Shown here piece by piece: positions 39,155 to 48,014 of a stretch of 64,000 nucleotides of DNA. The notes under the pieces are model-generated. The model saw only the letters and a program-made list of their open reading frames with translations, was not told where the DNA came from and made no database searches. The stretch spans positions 2,459,740-2,523,739 of the forward strand of contig NZ_KB910516.1 of assembly GCF_000372825.1 (NCBI RefSeq), written 5' to 3'. The stretch is from Methylobacterium sp. 77. Its GTDB lineage: Bacteria > Pseudomonadota > Alphaproteobacteria > Rhizobiales > Beijerinckiaceae. Position 1 is the stretch's first letter. Each line of letters starts with the position of its first letter. A program made the position numbers and the translations under genes.

Positions 39155-40380
39155 GCAAGCTGATCCCGGTCGCCGAGGCCCTCGCCCGCATCCTGAAAAG
39201 CGCCGCCGAGCCCGTGGAGGCCGAGACCGTCGCGGTGGCGCAGGCCTATGGCCGGACGCTGGCCGAGGACGTGGCCGCCCTGCGCACGCAGCCGCCCTTC
39301 CCCGCCTCGGCCATGGACGGCTATGCGGTGCGGGCCGAGGATGTAGCGACCGTGCCGGCGCGGCTGACGCTCATCGGCATGAGCGCGGCCGGCCATGGCT
39401 TTTCCGGCACCATCGGTCCCGGCGAAACGGTGCGGATCCTCACGGGCGCCCCGGTTCCTCAGGGCGCCGACACGATCCTGATCCAGGAGAACGCGGACGT
39501 CGCGGATACGGTCGTCACCGCGATCGAGCCGGTGGCCGCCGGTCGCCATATCCGTGTTCCCGGCCTCGATTTCCGGTCCGGCGATCCGCTCCTGCGCGCG
39601 GGCGAGAGCCTCGACGCGCGCCGCCTAGCCCTCGCGGCGGCGGGTGGCCATGCCACGCTGTCGGTGCGACGCAAGCCGCGTGTCGCCATCCTCGCCACTG
39701 GTGATGAACTGGTGGCGCCGGGCGGCCCGGCGCGCTGGGACCAGATCGTCGCCTCGAACGGGCTGGCGGTGGCGAGCCTCGCCCGCGAGGCCGGCGCCGA
39801 ACCGATCGATCTCGGGATCGCTGGCGACAGCCTCGCCTCCCTCGAAGCGGCGCTTGGCCGGGCGCGGGACGCGAAGGCGGACCTCCTCGTCACCCTTGGC
39901 GGCGCCTCCGTCGGCGACCACGACCTCGTCCAGGCGGCCCTGCACCGCGAGGGGCTGGAACTCGGGTTCTGGCGCGTCGCCCTGCGGCCGGGCAAACCGC
40001 TGATGCACGGGCGGCTCGGGCCGATGATGGTGATCGGATTGCCCGGCAATCCGGTCTCCGCCGTGGTCTGCGGCCTGCTTTTCGTCGTGCCGGCGATCCG
40101 CGCCCTACTCGGCGATCCCAAGGCCGGGGCCGATCGCAGCGAGCCCGCGATCCTCGGTGCGGACATGCCGGCCAACGACGTGCGCCAGGATTACATGCGC
40201 GCCCGCGTCGAGGTCGCGTCGGATGGTCCGCCTCTGGTCTTCGCGGAGACGCGCCAGGATTCCTCGATGCTCTCGGTGCTCGGCCATTCCGAAGCCTTGC
40301 TCGTCAGGGCGCCGGGCGCCCCGGCGGCGAAAATCGGCGATCCGTGCCGGATCATCCGGCTCGACCGGACGCTGCTCTGA
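39151..40380 (+). CDS. moeA: molybdopterin molybdenumtransferase MoeA
   Basis: This 409-residue protein inserts molybdenum into adenylylated molybdopterin. The N-terminal domain has [17 protein letters not shown] and [16 protein letters not shown], the central MoCF domain has [14 protein letters not shown] and [14 protein letters not shown], then [12 protein letters not shown] and [12 protein letters not shown]. The start is GTG at 39151 overlapping the moaC stop (GTGA). It is the last gene of the run; the next gene is on the other strand. Confidence 0.96.
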   Translation: MSKLIPVAEALARILKSAAEPVEAETVAVAQAYGRTLAEDVAALRTQPPFPASAMDGYAVRAEDVATVPARLTLIGMSAAGHGFSGTIGPGETVRILTGAPVPQGADTILIQENADVADTVVTAIEPVAAGRHIRVPGLDFRSGDPLLRAGESLDARRLALAAAGGHATLSVRRKPRVAILATGDELVAPGGPARWDQIVASNGLAVASLAREAGAEPIDLGIAGDSLASLEAALGRARDAKADLLVTLGGASVGDHDLVQAALHREGLELGFWRVALRPGKPLMHGRLGPMMVIGLPGNPVSAVVCGLLFVVPAIRALLGDPKAGADRSEPAILGADMPANDVRQDYMRARVEVASDGPPLVFAETRQDSSMLSVLGHSEALLVRAPGAPAAKIGDPCRIIRLDRTLL

Positions 40381-40409
40381 TCCCCGGCGTAAACCGCTGA
40401 GCGTGCGCC

Positions 40410-41108
40410 CTATGACGACCCGTCGCCCTCGGGTCTGAAGACGAAGTCCACGGCCCTCGCCACGATCTCCGGCTGGTAGGCATGGGGGCCGTCATATTCC
40501 ACCGAGGTCACGTCGTAGCCCGCCTCCCTCAGCTGCTCGGTATGCACCCTCGCGCTGCGATCGATCGGGATCTGCTCGTCCCGCGTCCCGTGCGAGATGA
40601 AGATGCGGGGTGCGCCGGATTGGAGGTGGACCGAGAGGAACCCCGCCGAGGACACGATGAGGTGGGTCACGACATGGCCGTTGGCGAGGCCGGCGGAGAG
40701 GGTATAGCTGCCGCCGTCCGAATGGCCGGCGAAGACGATGTGCAGCGGATCGAGCATGTAGCGCGACGCCACGTCGGTCAGGGCGAGGTCGAGCCGCTCG
40801 CGGTCCGGCCCGTGACCGCCGATGACGAGATCCCAGGTCGGAAACAGCGATTGCGGGGCGAGGAGGAGGAAGCCGCGCGCCGCCGCGTGATCCTCCAGCA
40901 TCGGCAGGATCTTCTCCGCGCTACCCCCGCCTCCGTGGAAGAGAACGACCAGCGGTGCCGGCCGACGCGGATCGATCCCCGGCGGCACGACGAGCACGGC
41001 GTCGCGCTCGTCGAACAGGCCGAGCCGGTGCCGACCCGGCGGCAGCGGTTCCAGGGTCGGCAGGCGGTGCGCGAAGGTGAGCCGCCCGGCGAGGTGGGGA
41101 TCGATCAT
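40410..41108 (-). CDS. phospholipase/carboxylesterase-type alpha/beta hydrolase
   Basis: This 232-residue protein has an alpha/beta hydrolase fold with the oxyanion LFHGGGGSAEK, nucleophile in VFAGHSDGGSYTLS, acid in SHGTRDEQIP and histidine in YDGPHAYQPE. It resembles the phospholipase/carboxylesterase or PHB-depolymerase-like group. No signal peptide, so cytoplasmic. It follows the SnoaL-like gene after 16 bases on the same strand. Substrate unknown. Confidence 0.8.
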   Translation of the reverse strand: MIDPHLAGRLTFAHRLPTLEPLPPGRHRLGLFDERDAVLVVPPGIDPRRPAPLVVLFHGGGGSAEKILPMLEDHAAARGFLLLAPQSLFPTWDLVIGGHGPDRERLDLALTDVASRYMLDPLHIVFAGHSDGGSYTLSAGLANGHVVTHLIVSSAGFLSVHLQSGAPRIFISHGTRDEQIPIDRSARVHTEQLREAGYDVTSVEYDGPHAYQPEIVARAVDFVFRPEGDGSS

Positions 41109-41124
41109 GCTGCGGACCTGCGTT

Positions 41125-41493
41125 CTAATCGCGCTTCGCTTCGGTCGCCGGCTTGATCTTCAACTGATCGATGATCCAGAGCCAGCCGCCATCCTCCTGC
41201 AGCCGCGCGGTCTCGACCGAGATGGTCCCGTTCGGCAGGCGCGCGAAGGTCATGGCGACCGATCCGTTGCGGATGCTCGGCAGCGCCTCGGCGGCCGGGA
41301 ATTCCGACCGGCGCGCGAGGAGGTCGGTGTAGAAGGTGCGGATCTCCTCCTGTCCGGTCGCCACGACCTTGCCGGCGGCCAGGACGGCATCGGTCTCGTA
41401 GAGGGCTACCAGCCCTTCAACGTCGCCGGCATTGGCCCGTTCGTTGAACAGGCGCGCGAGATCTTCGGGTGAGTGGGCGGGCGAGCGCTCCAT
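41125..41493 (-). CDS. NTF2/SnoaL-like small protein (DUF4440-type)
   Basis: This 122-residue protein has the cone-shaped NTF2-like fold pattern: LARLFNERANAGDVEGLVALYETDAVLA, then EEIRTFYTDLLARRSEF, and a C-terminal GGWLWIIDQLKI. The ATG at 41493 has AGGAAAGGA upstream, which decides the start over an in-frame ATG at 41520. Such proteins are often hydrolases, isomerases or ligand binders; the function here cannot be told. Confidence 0.78.
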   Translation of the reverse strand: MERSPAHSPEDLARLFNERANAGDVEGLVALYETDAVLAAGKVVATGQEEIRTFYTDLLARRSEFPAAEALPSIRNGSVAMTFARLPNGTISVETARLQEDGGWLWIIDQLKIKPATEAKRD

Positions 41494-41567
41494 GGTGTTT
41501 CCTTTCCTGAGTTTTTTCATCTGAGCCGGTCTGTCCGCCGGACTTCGTCTGGTCTGCGAGATCTCGT

Positions 41568-42011
41568 CTAGGTCAGCAGGGTTCCCTCGGAATCACGCAC
41601 CGCGACGGTCACCGGAATGCCCGCCTTCACGCTCTCCGAGACGGTGCAGAAGCGCTCGAACTGCTCCAGCACCCTGTCGATGCGCGGCAGGGTCTCCGCC
41701 GGAGCGCCGAGCGCGATGCCGACCTCGATCCCGGTGATCCTCAAACGTCCCGCCTCGTTGCGCTCGACGCGGAAGCTCGATCGCGCGGCAATCCCGGTCG
41801 CATCCTGCTTGTACTTGCCGAGCGCGAAGACGAGGCTGGCACAGAGGCAGTTGGTGACGCCGGCCACGAGAATCTGCTCCGGAAACGGGCCCTCCCCGCT
41901 GCCATAAGGCGCCGCCTCGTCGACGAGGAGGTTCGGAAACGCCTCCCCGAAATCGATCTCGAACCGATAGCCTTCGATCTGCTTGATCGTGATGCCGGGG
42001 CTGTCGCCCAT
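41568..42011 (-). CDS. OsmC/Ohr-family protein
   Basis: This 147-residue protein has the OsmC fold: FEIDFGEAFPNLLVDEAAPYGSGEGPFPEQILVAGVTNCLCASLVFAL contains one of the two redox cysteines in context (NCLCASL), and a second is in FERFCTVSESVKAGIPV. Family members reduce organic hydroperoxides, but this subgroup is uncharacterised. A strong site GAGGAGA precedes the ATG. A 19-bp operator-like site lies 127 bases upstream, shared with the oxalate genes. Confidence 0.85.
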   Translation of the reverse strand: MGDSPGITIKQIEGYRFEIDFGEAFPNLLVDEAAPYGSGEGPFPEQILVAGVTNCLCASLVFALGKYKQDATGIAARSSFRVERNEAGRLRITGIEVGIALGAPAETLPRIDRVLEQFERFCTVSESVKAGIPVTVAVRDSEGTLLT

Positions 42012-42413
42012 CTGGGATGTCTCCTCGAGGCGCTCTTGGTGCCGGGGGCCGTCCGTCTCGGTGAGGCAACGAACCGGGACCGAGCGACAGTTCCATCCCG
42101 ATCCGGCTTCTTCACCCGTGTTGACAGCCCGCGGTCATTGGCATACCAAATACCAACGATAGACGCACAGAAAAAGCAAGTGCGCTGATCATCTCTCGGA
42201 AAGGAACACGCCTTTCCGCGAAGTGGAGGAAGCGATCACGATGATGCATTGCAGCATTCGCAACCGCAATATTGTCTCCGTTGAGGTCGGTCCCTCCGCA
42301 ACGACTTGGAGCGTAGCACGACGCCGCGCTCTCCCGGCGACCCATCGCAGCTAAAGCCGGGTAACCCGGCGCAGCACGTGAAACGGGTTTCGAGCGAAGA
42401 CACGAGCCAGGGC
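42012..42413. other. divergent control region between OsmC-like and PAS genes
   Basis: This 402-base region has no credible gene. It holds a 19-bp operator-like site at 42138-42156 and AT-richer sequence around it (42150-42250) where promoters for both directions may lie. Confidence 0.5.
42138..42156 (-). promoter_or_regulatory. GntR-type operator candidate A
   Basis: Read on the minus strand: TTGGTATTTGGTATGCCAA. The outer 7-base arms TTGGTAT/ATGCCAA match with one mismatch, and the last 12 bases alone form TTGGTATGCCAA. The first 18 bases are identical to site C at 51037-51055 upstream of oxc. Confidence 0.7.
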
Positions 42414-42857
42414 ATGTCGGACCAAGCCAATCCCGCCACAATCGACATGACTCAGATCGTCGAAGCGGCGGGTGACGCCATCGTCGTCTCCGATCCCGAC
42501 GGTGCCATCGTGGTCTGGAATTCGTCGGCGGAACGGATCTTCGGGTTCTCGCAATCCGAGGCGATCGGTCGATCCCTCGACCTGATCACCCCCGAACGCC
42601 AGCGTCAGCGTCACTGGGACGGTTACGCCAAGACGATGCGCACCGGCGTCACCCGCTACGGCACCGAGGTGCTGCGGGTGCCGGCGATCCACAAGGACGG
42701 GCGATCGCTCTCCATCGCCTTCACCGTCGGGCTGCTTCACGGGGCGGACGGGACGGTGACGGGCATCCTGGCGATCATCCGGGATGAGACCAAGAGGTGG
42801 AACGACGAGCGTCAGATGCGCAAGCGCCTGACCGAACTCGAAAGCACCGCCACCTAG
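42414..42857 (+). CDS. stand-alone PAS domain protein
   Basis: This 147-residue protein is essentially one PAS/PAC domain: [50 protein letters not shown], then [33 protein letters not shown]. It ends with a short helix and has no output domain. The start at 42414 ([11 protein letters not shown]) is preferred, but an in-frame frame extends upstream to 42306. It lies 110 bases before frc on the same strand. PAS/PAC of this type often bind haem or flavin; here that is unknown. Confidence 0.8.
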   Translation: MSDQANPATIDMTQIVEAAGDAIVVSDPDGAIVVWNSSAERIFGFSQSEAIGRSLDLITPERQRQRHWDGYAKTMRTGVTRYGTEVLRVPAIHKDGRSLSIAFTVGLLHGADGTVTGILAIIRDETKRWNDERQMRKRLTELESTAT

Positions 42858-42967
42858 ATCAACGATTTCGCCGGACTAGAGGCCAAGAACAGTTCCGGGC
42901 CGGAACCGGGCAGCCGAAATATCCGATCCATCGTTACAGAATTACAATCGAAAGGGAGAACGTCGAG

Positions 42968-44218
42968 ATGAGCAAGCCGCTTGAAGGCACCAAGATCATC
43001 GATTTCACGCACGTCCAGGCGGGGCCTGCCTGCACCCAGCTGCTGGCTTGGTTCGGTGCCGACGTGATCAAGGTCGAGCGTCCCGGCTCCGGCGACGTGA
43101 CGCGCACGCAGCTGCGCCATGTCGAGGATGCCGACGCCCTCTACTTCACCATGCTCAACTCGAACAAGCGTTCGCTGACGCTGGACACCAAGACCCCCGA
43201 GGGCAAGGAAGTCCTCGAGAACATGATCAAGCAATCCGATGTCATGGTCGAGAATTTCGGCCCCGGCGCGCTTGATCGCATGGGCTTCTCCTGGGCTCGC
43301 ATCCAGGAGCTCAACCCGGGCATGATCCTCGCCTCGGTGAAGGGCTTCTCCGACGGCCACCATTACGAGGACCTGAAGGTCTACGAGAACGTGGCCCAGT
43401 GCGCCGGCGGCGCCGCCTCCACCACCGGCTTCTGGGACGGCCCCCCCACCGTCAGCGCCGCCGCCCTCGGTGATTCCAACACCGGCATGCACCTGGCCAT
43501 CGGCATCCTCACGGCGCTCCACCAGAAGAACAAGACCGGCAAGGGCCAGAAGGTCGCCGTGTCGATGCAGGATTCGGTGCTGAACCTCTGCCGCGTCAAG
43601 CTGCGCGACCAGCAGCGCCTCGACGCCCTCGGCTACCTCGAGGAATACCCGCAATACCCGCATGGCGAGTTCACCGACGTGGTGCCGCGCGGCGGCAATG
43701 CGGGCGGCGGCGGCCAGCCGGGCTGGGTGCTGAAGTGCAAGGGCTGGGAGACCGATCCCAACGCCTACATCTACTTCACCATCCAGGGTCATGCCTGGGC
43801 CCCGATCTGCAAGGCGATCGGCAAGCCGGAATGGGAGAACGACCCGGCCTACAGCACCGCCCGTGCCCGCCAGGACAAGATCATGGACATCTTCGGCACG
43901 ATCGAGGAGTGGCTCGCCGACAAGACCAAGTTCGAGGCCGTCGACATCCTGCGCAAGTTCGACATCCCGTGCTCGCCGGTCCTGTCGATGAAGGAGCTCT
44001 CGGTCGATCCGTCGCTCCGCGCCAGCGGCACCATCGTCGAGGTTCCGCATTCGAAGCTCGGCTCGTACCTGACCGTCGGCAGCCCGATCAAGTTCTCGGA
44101 CATGCCGGTGGAGGTGAAGGCCTCGCCGCTGCTCGGCGAGCACACCGACGAGGTGCTGCTCGACCTCGGCTACACCCAGCAGCAGATCGAGCGCCTGCAT
44201 CAGGCACGCGCCGTCTGA
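42968..44218 (+). CDS. frc: formyl-CoA:oxalate CoA-transferase (YfdW-like)
   Basis: This 416-residue class III CoA-transferase moves CoA from formyl-CoA to oxalate. The catalytic aspartate is Asp169 in [11 protein letters not shown], Gln17 is kept in FTHVQAGP, and the glycine-rich loop is intact ([10 protein letters not shown], 242-251). Residue 48 is Gln, as in E. coli YfdW, and long stretches such as TTGFWDGPP and [27 protein letters not shown] sequence are close to YfdW. AAAGGGAG lies upstream of the ATG. A rho-independent-type hairpin follows at 44244. It should be the main formyl-CoA transferase of the oxalate pathway with Oxc encoded at 51.6 kb. Confidence 0.95.
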   Translation: MSKPLEGTKIIDFTHVQAGPACTQLLAWFGADVIKVERPGSGDVTRTQLRHVEDADALYFTMLNSNKRSLTLDTKTPEGKEVLENMIKQSDVMVENFGPGALDRMGFSWARIQELNPGMILASVKGFSDGHHYEDLKVYENVAQCAGGAASTTGFWDGPPTVSAAALGDSNTGMHLAIGILTALHQKNKTGKGQKVAVSMQDSVLNLCRVKLRDQQRLDALGYLEEYPQYPHGEFTDVVPRGGNAGGGGQPGWVLKCKGWETDPNAYIYFTIQGHAWAPICKAIGKPEWENDPAYSTARARQDKIMDIFGTIEEWLADKTKFEAVDILRKFDIPCSPVLSMKELSVDPSLRASGTIVEVPHSKLGSYLTVGSPIKFSDMPVEVKASPLLGEHTDEVLLDLGYTQQQIERLHQARAV

Positions 44219-44243
44219 CGCACGCCGTCTCATGATATCGGAT

Positions 44244-44267
44244 ACGGCGCGCCCTCGGGCGCGCCGT
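44244..44267 (+). terminator. rho-independent-type terminator after frc
   Basis: ACGGCGCGCCC and GGGCGCGCCGT form a GC-rich 10-11 bp stem with a minimal loop, 26 bases after the stop of frc, followed by a T-rich CTTCGTTT. Confidence 0.75.
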
Positions 44268-44330
44268 CTTCGTTTCTGCCGCCGGTCGATTCAATCCCGC
44301 TGCAACGCTCCACACGAGGTCCGTCAGCCG

Positions 44331-45557
44331 ATGCACTCATTCCTGCGCCGTCTCATCCCGGATGCATCGCCCCTGAGCCATCGCGAGCGCATCCGCTCGG
44401 CAATGGGCGCCCTCATCGGGATTCTCGCCACCGGCCTGCTCAGCCGGGCGGCCATCGGTTCCGATAGCGCCCTCCCCGCGATGATCGCGCCGATGGGCGC
44501 ATCGGCGGTGCTGCTCTTCGCCGTGCCGGCGAGCCCCCTGGCTCAGCCCTGGTCGATCGTCGGCGGCAACCTCGTCGCGGCTCTGGTCGGCGTGACCGTC
44601 GCGGCGCTGGTGCCGAACCCGTTCCTGGCCGCCTCCCTCGCCATTTCCTGCGCCATCGCCCTGATGATGGCCCTGCGCTGCCTTCACCCGCCGAGCGGAG
44701 CGGTGGCGCTCACCGCCGTTCTCGGCGGCCACGAGATCCACGAACTCGGCTACGCCTTCGTGCTGTGGCCGGTCGGCGCCAACTCGCTCCTGCTCCTCGC
44801 CGTGGCGCTGCTGTTCAACAACCTGACCGGCCGCTCCTATCCGCACGTGACCGTGCCGACCCCGGTCGATCACGGAACCAAGGACCCCGCCCCCTCCGCC
44901 CGCGCCGGCATCACGGCGGCCGATCTCGATGCGGTGCTCGGCGAATACGACCAGATCCTCGATGTCCGGCGCGGCGATCTCCAGGCGATCATCCTGCAGG
45001 CGCAGATCCACGCCTACCGGCGCCGCACCGGTCAGGCGACCTGCGCCGACATCATGTCCCGTGACGTCATCGCGGTGGCACCCGGCGATTCGCTCAAGAC
45101 CGTCCTCGATCTCCTGCGCCGCCGCCGCGTGAAGGCCCTCCCCGTCACGGACGAGAGCGCGCGCGTGCTGGGAATCGTCACCCAGACCGACATTCTGCAC
45201 AAGACGGTGTGGGAGATGCGCGGACCGCGCCTCGGCCTCGGCCGGCGGGTGGGCCTGACCCTGACGCGGGGCCGCGCGCCCCATGGCAGCGTCGAGGACA
45301 TCATGACCGCGCCGGTGCGAACGGCGCGAGCGGAGACGCCGATCGCCGACATCGTGCTGTGGATGTCGGATTCCGGCCTCCATCATCTTCCCGTGGTCGG
45401 GCCCGACGGAAGGCTCGTCGGCATCGTGTCTCAGACCGACCTCGTCGCCGAACTCCTGGCCGAGATGTCGGGCCATTCCGACCCGTTGCCCCGCAGGGTT
45501 GCGAGTGACCCGGCACCGCTTCCGGCGAGCGCGGTATCGATCGCCGAAGCGGTCTGA
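44331..45557 (+). CDS. HPP-family membrane protein with two CBS domains
   Basis: This 408-residue protein has an N-terminal HPP domain of four to five membrane segments (about 20-165) with the family motif CLHPPSGAVALTAVLGG. A linker follows, then a pair of CBS domains (about 240-300, CADIMSRDVIAVAPGDSLKTVLDLLRRRRVKALPV, and about 325-385, VEDIMTAPVRTARAETPIADIVLWMSDSGLHHLPVVG). HPP proteins have been linked to nitrite transport in plastids; CBS pairs bind adenosyl nucleotides. Substrate here unknown. It follows the frc terminator, so it is probably a separate unit. Confidence 0.88.
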   Translation: MHSFLRRLIPDASPLSHRERIRSAMGALIGILATGLLSRAAIGSDSALPAMIAPMGASAVLLFAVPASPLAQPWSIVGGNLVAALVGVTVAALVPNPFLAASLAISCAIALMMALRCLHPPSGAVALTAVLGGHEIHELGYAFVLWPVGANSLLLLAVALLFNNLTGRSYPHVTVPTPVDHGTKDPAPSARAGITAADLDAVLGEYDQILDVRRGDLQAIILQAQIHAYRRRTGQATCADIMSRDVIAVAPGDSLKTVLDLLRRRRVKALPVTDESARVLGIVTQTDILHKTVWEMRGPRLGLGRRVGLTLTRGRAPHGSVEDIMTAPVRTARAETPIADIVLWMSDSGLHHLPVVGPDGRLVGIVSQTDLVAELLAEMSGHSDPLPRRVASDPAPLPASAVSIAEAV

Positions 45558-45712
45558 CTCCATGATCGGGCGAGCCCGCGGATCGCAGCGCCTCCCCGCA
45601 GCTTTTATCGCCGAATCGCGCTAGCTTACGTCATCGGCACTGCCTCCGCGCAACGAGGGGCGGAGGATCGTCTGCGCCGTTTCGACGAGCGTGATCGGAA
45701 CGGAGCAGTGCC

Positions 45713-47566
45713 ATGGCAGCGCCCTCATACGTCTACGACCTTCTGGCATCGGAATCGTCGGCGCGCTGGGGTGCCGATTCCCCGGTCGGCCGCCCGGTGA
45801 CGATCTCCTACAGCTTCGCCACGACCCAACGCTCGGATACGAGCTATCCCAACTTCACCGCCTTCTCGGCCACCGAGATCGCGGCGACGCGCGAGGCGCT
45901 GGACTATATCGCCTCGCTCACCGGCATCACCTTCGTGGAAACGAGCGCGGCCGCCGGCGATCTGCAATTCGCCAATGGCGACCTCTCCGCCTTCGGCTCC
46001 GGCGTCAGCGGCCGGGCGACCTACGGCTACACGAATTCGGGCATCCAGAACGCCACTGTCGTCCTTTCCAATACCGGGTCATCGAGCCTCGCCGGCAGCG
46101 ATTTCGTCCCCGGCGGCATCACGGCGAACGACATCGGCGGCCATGGCTGGGGAACGCTGCTGCACGAGATCGGGCACGCGCTGGGCCTCAAACATCCGTT
46201 TGAGCCGAACATCGCCGGCGATCCGGGTTCGATCATGCCGACGAATCTCGACGATCTCTCGCGCACGGTGATGTCCTACACGCCGTACCAGCCCTCGAAC
46301 GTGGCCATCGTGACCGGCAACGCGAGCAGCTACTCGTACAGATATTCGAACCTCGCCCCGGAGACGTACGGGCTCTACGATATCGCCGCCCTGCAATACC
46401 TCTACGGCAAGCCGCAGGCCTCGGCCGGGAACAAGGTCTTCGCCTTCTCGCCGAGCGACCCGACCCTCGCGACGCTGTACGATACCGGCCCCGACAATAC
46501 GATCGACTGCTCGGCGCTGACCGGGTCCTCGACCATCGACCTGAACGCGGGCAAGACCAGCCATCTCGCGATCAGCCAAGACCTGCCCTTCGGCATCGCT
46601 CTTCCCGATCAATATGACGGCTCGTCCGCCGTGACGCTCGCCTATGGCTGCGTCATCACCAACGCCATCGGCGGTTCCGGCGCCGACCGGATCACCGGCA
46701 ACGGGCTCGCCAATCGTCTCGATGGAGGGGCCGGGGCCGATACGATGAAGGGCGGCCTCGGCAACGACGTCTACCTCATCGACGCTGCCGGCGACCGGGC
46801 GATCGAATCGGCGGGTCAGGGCACCGACACGGTCAAGTCTTCGGTCAGCCTGACGCTCGGCGGCAATCTCGAGAATCTGATTCTCACCGGCTCTGGCGCG
46901 ATCAACGGCACCGGCAATGCGGCGGGCAATTCCATCACCGGGAACGGGGCCGCCAATACGCTCACCGGAGGCGGCGGTGCGGACAAACTGAAGGGCGGAG
47001 CGGGCAACGACACCTATGTCAGCGACGGCCTCGACACGATCACCGAGACCTCCGCCACGGGCGGCACCGACCGGGTGGTCAGTTCCGGCACGCTGACGCT
47101 CGGCGCCAACGTGGAGAACCTGACGCTCAGCGGTTCGGGGGCGATCAACGGCATCGGCAACGCCCTCGCCAACGTCCTCACGGGCAACGGCGCCGCCAAC
47201 AAGCTCGTCGGCCTCGCCGGGCACGACACGCTGACCGGAGGAGCCGGCGCCGACTTCTTCGTGTTCAGGACATTGGCCGACAGCACGGTGGCATCCGCCG
47301 GGCGCGACCTGATCAAGGACTTCTCGCAAGCCCAGCACGACCGCCTCGATTTTCGCGACATCGATGCCCATGCCGGCCTGCCGGACAATCAGTCCTTCAG
47401 CTTCATCGGCGGCGCGGCGTTCCATAAAACCGCCGGCGAGTTGCGGGCCGTGGCGGCAGGTGCCGATACCCTGGTGAGCGGCGACGTCGACGGCAACGGC
47501 AGCGCCGATTTCAGCGTGCTCCTGCGCGGTCATCTCACGCTTCAGGCGGGCGATTTCCTGCTCTGA
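45713..47566 (+). CDS. serralysin-type (M10) RTX metalloprotease
   Basis: This 617-residue secreted protease has no N-terminal signal, as usual for type I secretion. The zinc site is HEIGHALGLKHP (His151, Glu152, His155, His161) with the Met-turn VMSYTPYQP about 185. After the catalytic domain come RTX calcium-binding repeats (GGSGADRITGNGLANRLDGGAGADTMKGG at about 325-350, GGGGADKLKGGAGND, GLAGHDTLTGGAGADFF) and two copies of a repeat with NLENLILTGSGAINGTGNAAGN. The C-terminus resembles the M10_C secretion domain, ending in hydrophobic LQAGDFLL. No transporter genes flank it; the nearest type I system is at 62.8 kb. Confidence 0.93.
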   Translation: MAAPSYVYDLLASESSARWGADSPVGRPVTISYSFATTQRSDTSYPNFTAFSATEIAATREALDYIASLTGITFVETSAAAGDLQFANGDLSAFGSGVSGRATYGYTNSGIQNATVVLSNTGSSSLAGSDFVPGGITANDIGGHGWGTLLHEIGHALGLKHPFEPNIAGDPGSIMPTNLDDLSRTVMSYTPYQPSNVAIVTGNASSYSYRYSNLAPETYGLYDIAALQYLYGKPQASAGNKVFAFSPSDPTLATLYDTGPDNTIDCSALTGSSTIDLNAGKTSHLAISQDLPFGIALPDQYDGSSAVTLAYGCVITNAIGGSGADRITGNGLANRLDGGAGADTMKGGLGNDVYLIDAAGDRAIESAGQGTDTVKSSVSLTLGGNLENLILTGSGAINGTGNAAGNSITGNGAANTLTGGGGADKLKGGAGNDTYVSDGLDTITETSATGGTDRVVSSGTLTLGANVENLTLSGSGAINGIGNALANVLTGNGAANKLVGLAGHDTLTGGAGADFFVFRTLADSTVASAGRDLIKDFSQAQHDRLDFRDIDAHAGLPDNQSFSFIGGAAFHKTAGELRAVAAGADTLVSGDVDGNGSADFSVLLRGHLTLQAGDFLL

Positions 47567-47589
47567 GACCAGACCTCGATGAGCCTGAC
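47564..47589 (+). repeat. 26-base element, copy 2
   Basis: TGAGACCAGACCTCGATGAG then CCTGAC; its first three bases are the stop codon of the protease gene. It matches copy 1 (13375-13400, minus strand) at 25 of 26 bases. After it an imperfect hairpin can form around TGACC-TATG-GGTCA. Confidence 0.7.
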
Positions 47590-47602
47590 CTATGGGTCAC
47601 CC

Positions 47603-47884
47603 TCATTGCGACTTGAGATGAGCCTCGGGCGCGGCGGTCCCGTCGCCGGTCTCTTCGCCGGTCTCTTCGGCGACGTCGAAGGGCAGCCATCCGGTGAAAG
47701 GCTCCAGGGCGTCGTCGCCGTTCGGGCGATACCACCGCCAGACCTGATGCGACCGGCTCGGTGAATACCAGCGTCCGCTCCGACCCTCGACCTGAATGGC
47801 CCCGAGGGTGAGGTGATTGAGCCAGAGCCGGTCGACGGTCTCGGGCGCGGTCGTCATGGGCTGCCACAGGGCATTCTCAGGCAT
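47603..47884 (-). CDS. hypothetical protein
   Basis: This 93-residue protein (MPENALWQPMTTAPETVDRLWLN...) is rich in tryptophan (WYSPSRSHQVWRWYRPNGDDALEPFTGWLPFD) with an acidic Glu/Gly tail. No family is recognised and no membrane segment is seen. The start at 47884 is chosen as the first Met of the compact part. It lies 130 bases downstream of oxlT on the same strand. Confidence 0.55.
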   Translation of the reverse strand: MPENALWQPMTTAPETVDRLWLNHLTLGAIQVEGRSGRWYSPSRSHQVWRWYRPNGDDALEPFTGWLPFDVAEETGEETGDGTAAPEAHLKSQ

Positions 47885-48014
47885 GGGCCGGTCTCCCGCT
47901 CCGCTGTGAAGGATGGGCTCTGCTGTCGCTCCGGCTTCCCGTGCCGGCCGAATGTCAACGAAGAACGCCGCCCCTGTGATGGGGCGGCGCTCGGTGGTGT
48001 CGCTCGGTCCCGTC

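Noticed and set aside
42112..42441. 109-codon minus-strand frame in the OsmC/PAS control region
   Set aside because: No family features, overlaps the operator site and the start of the PAS gene.
42893..42905. TTCCGG-G-CCGGAA palindrome upstream of frc
   Set aside because: Short GC-rich palindromes are common in this composition, and it is not repeated elsewhere near the oxalate genes.
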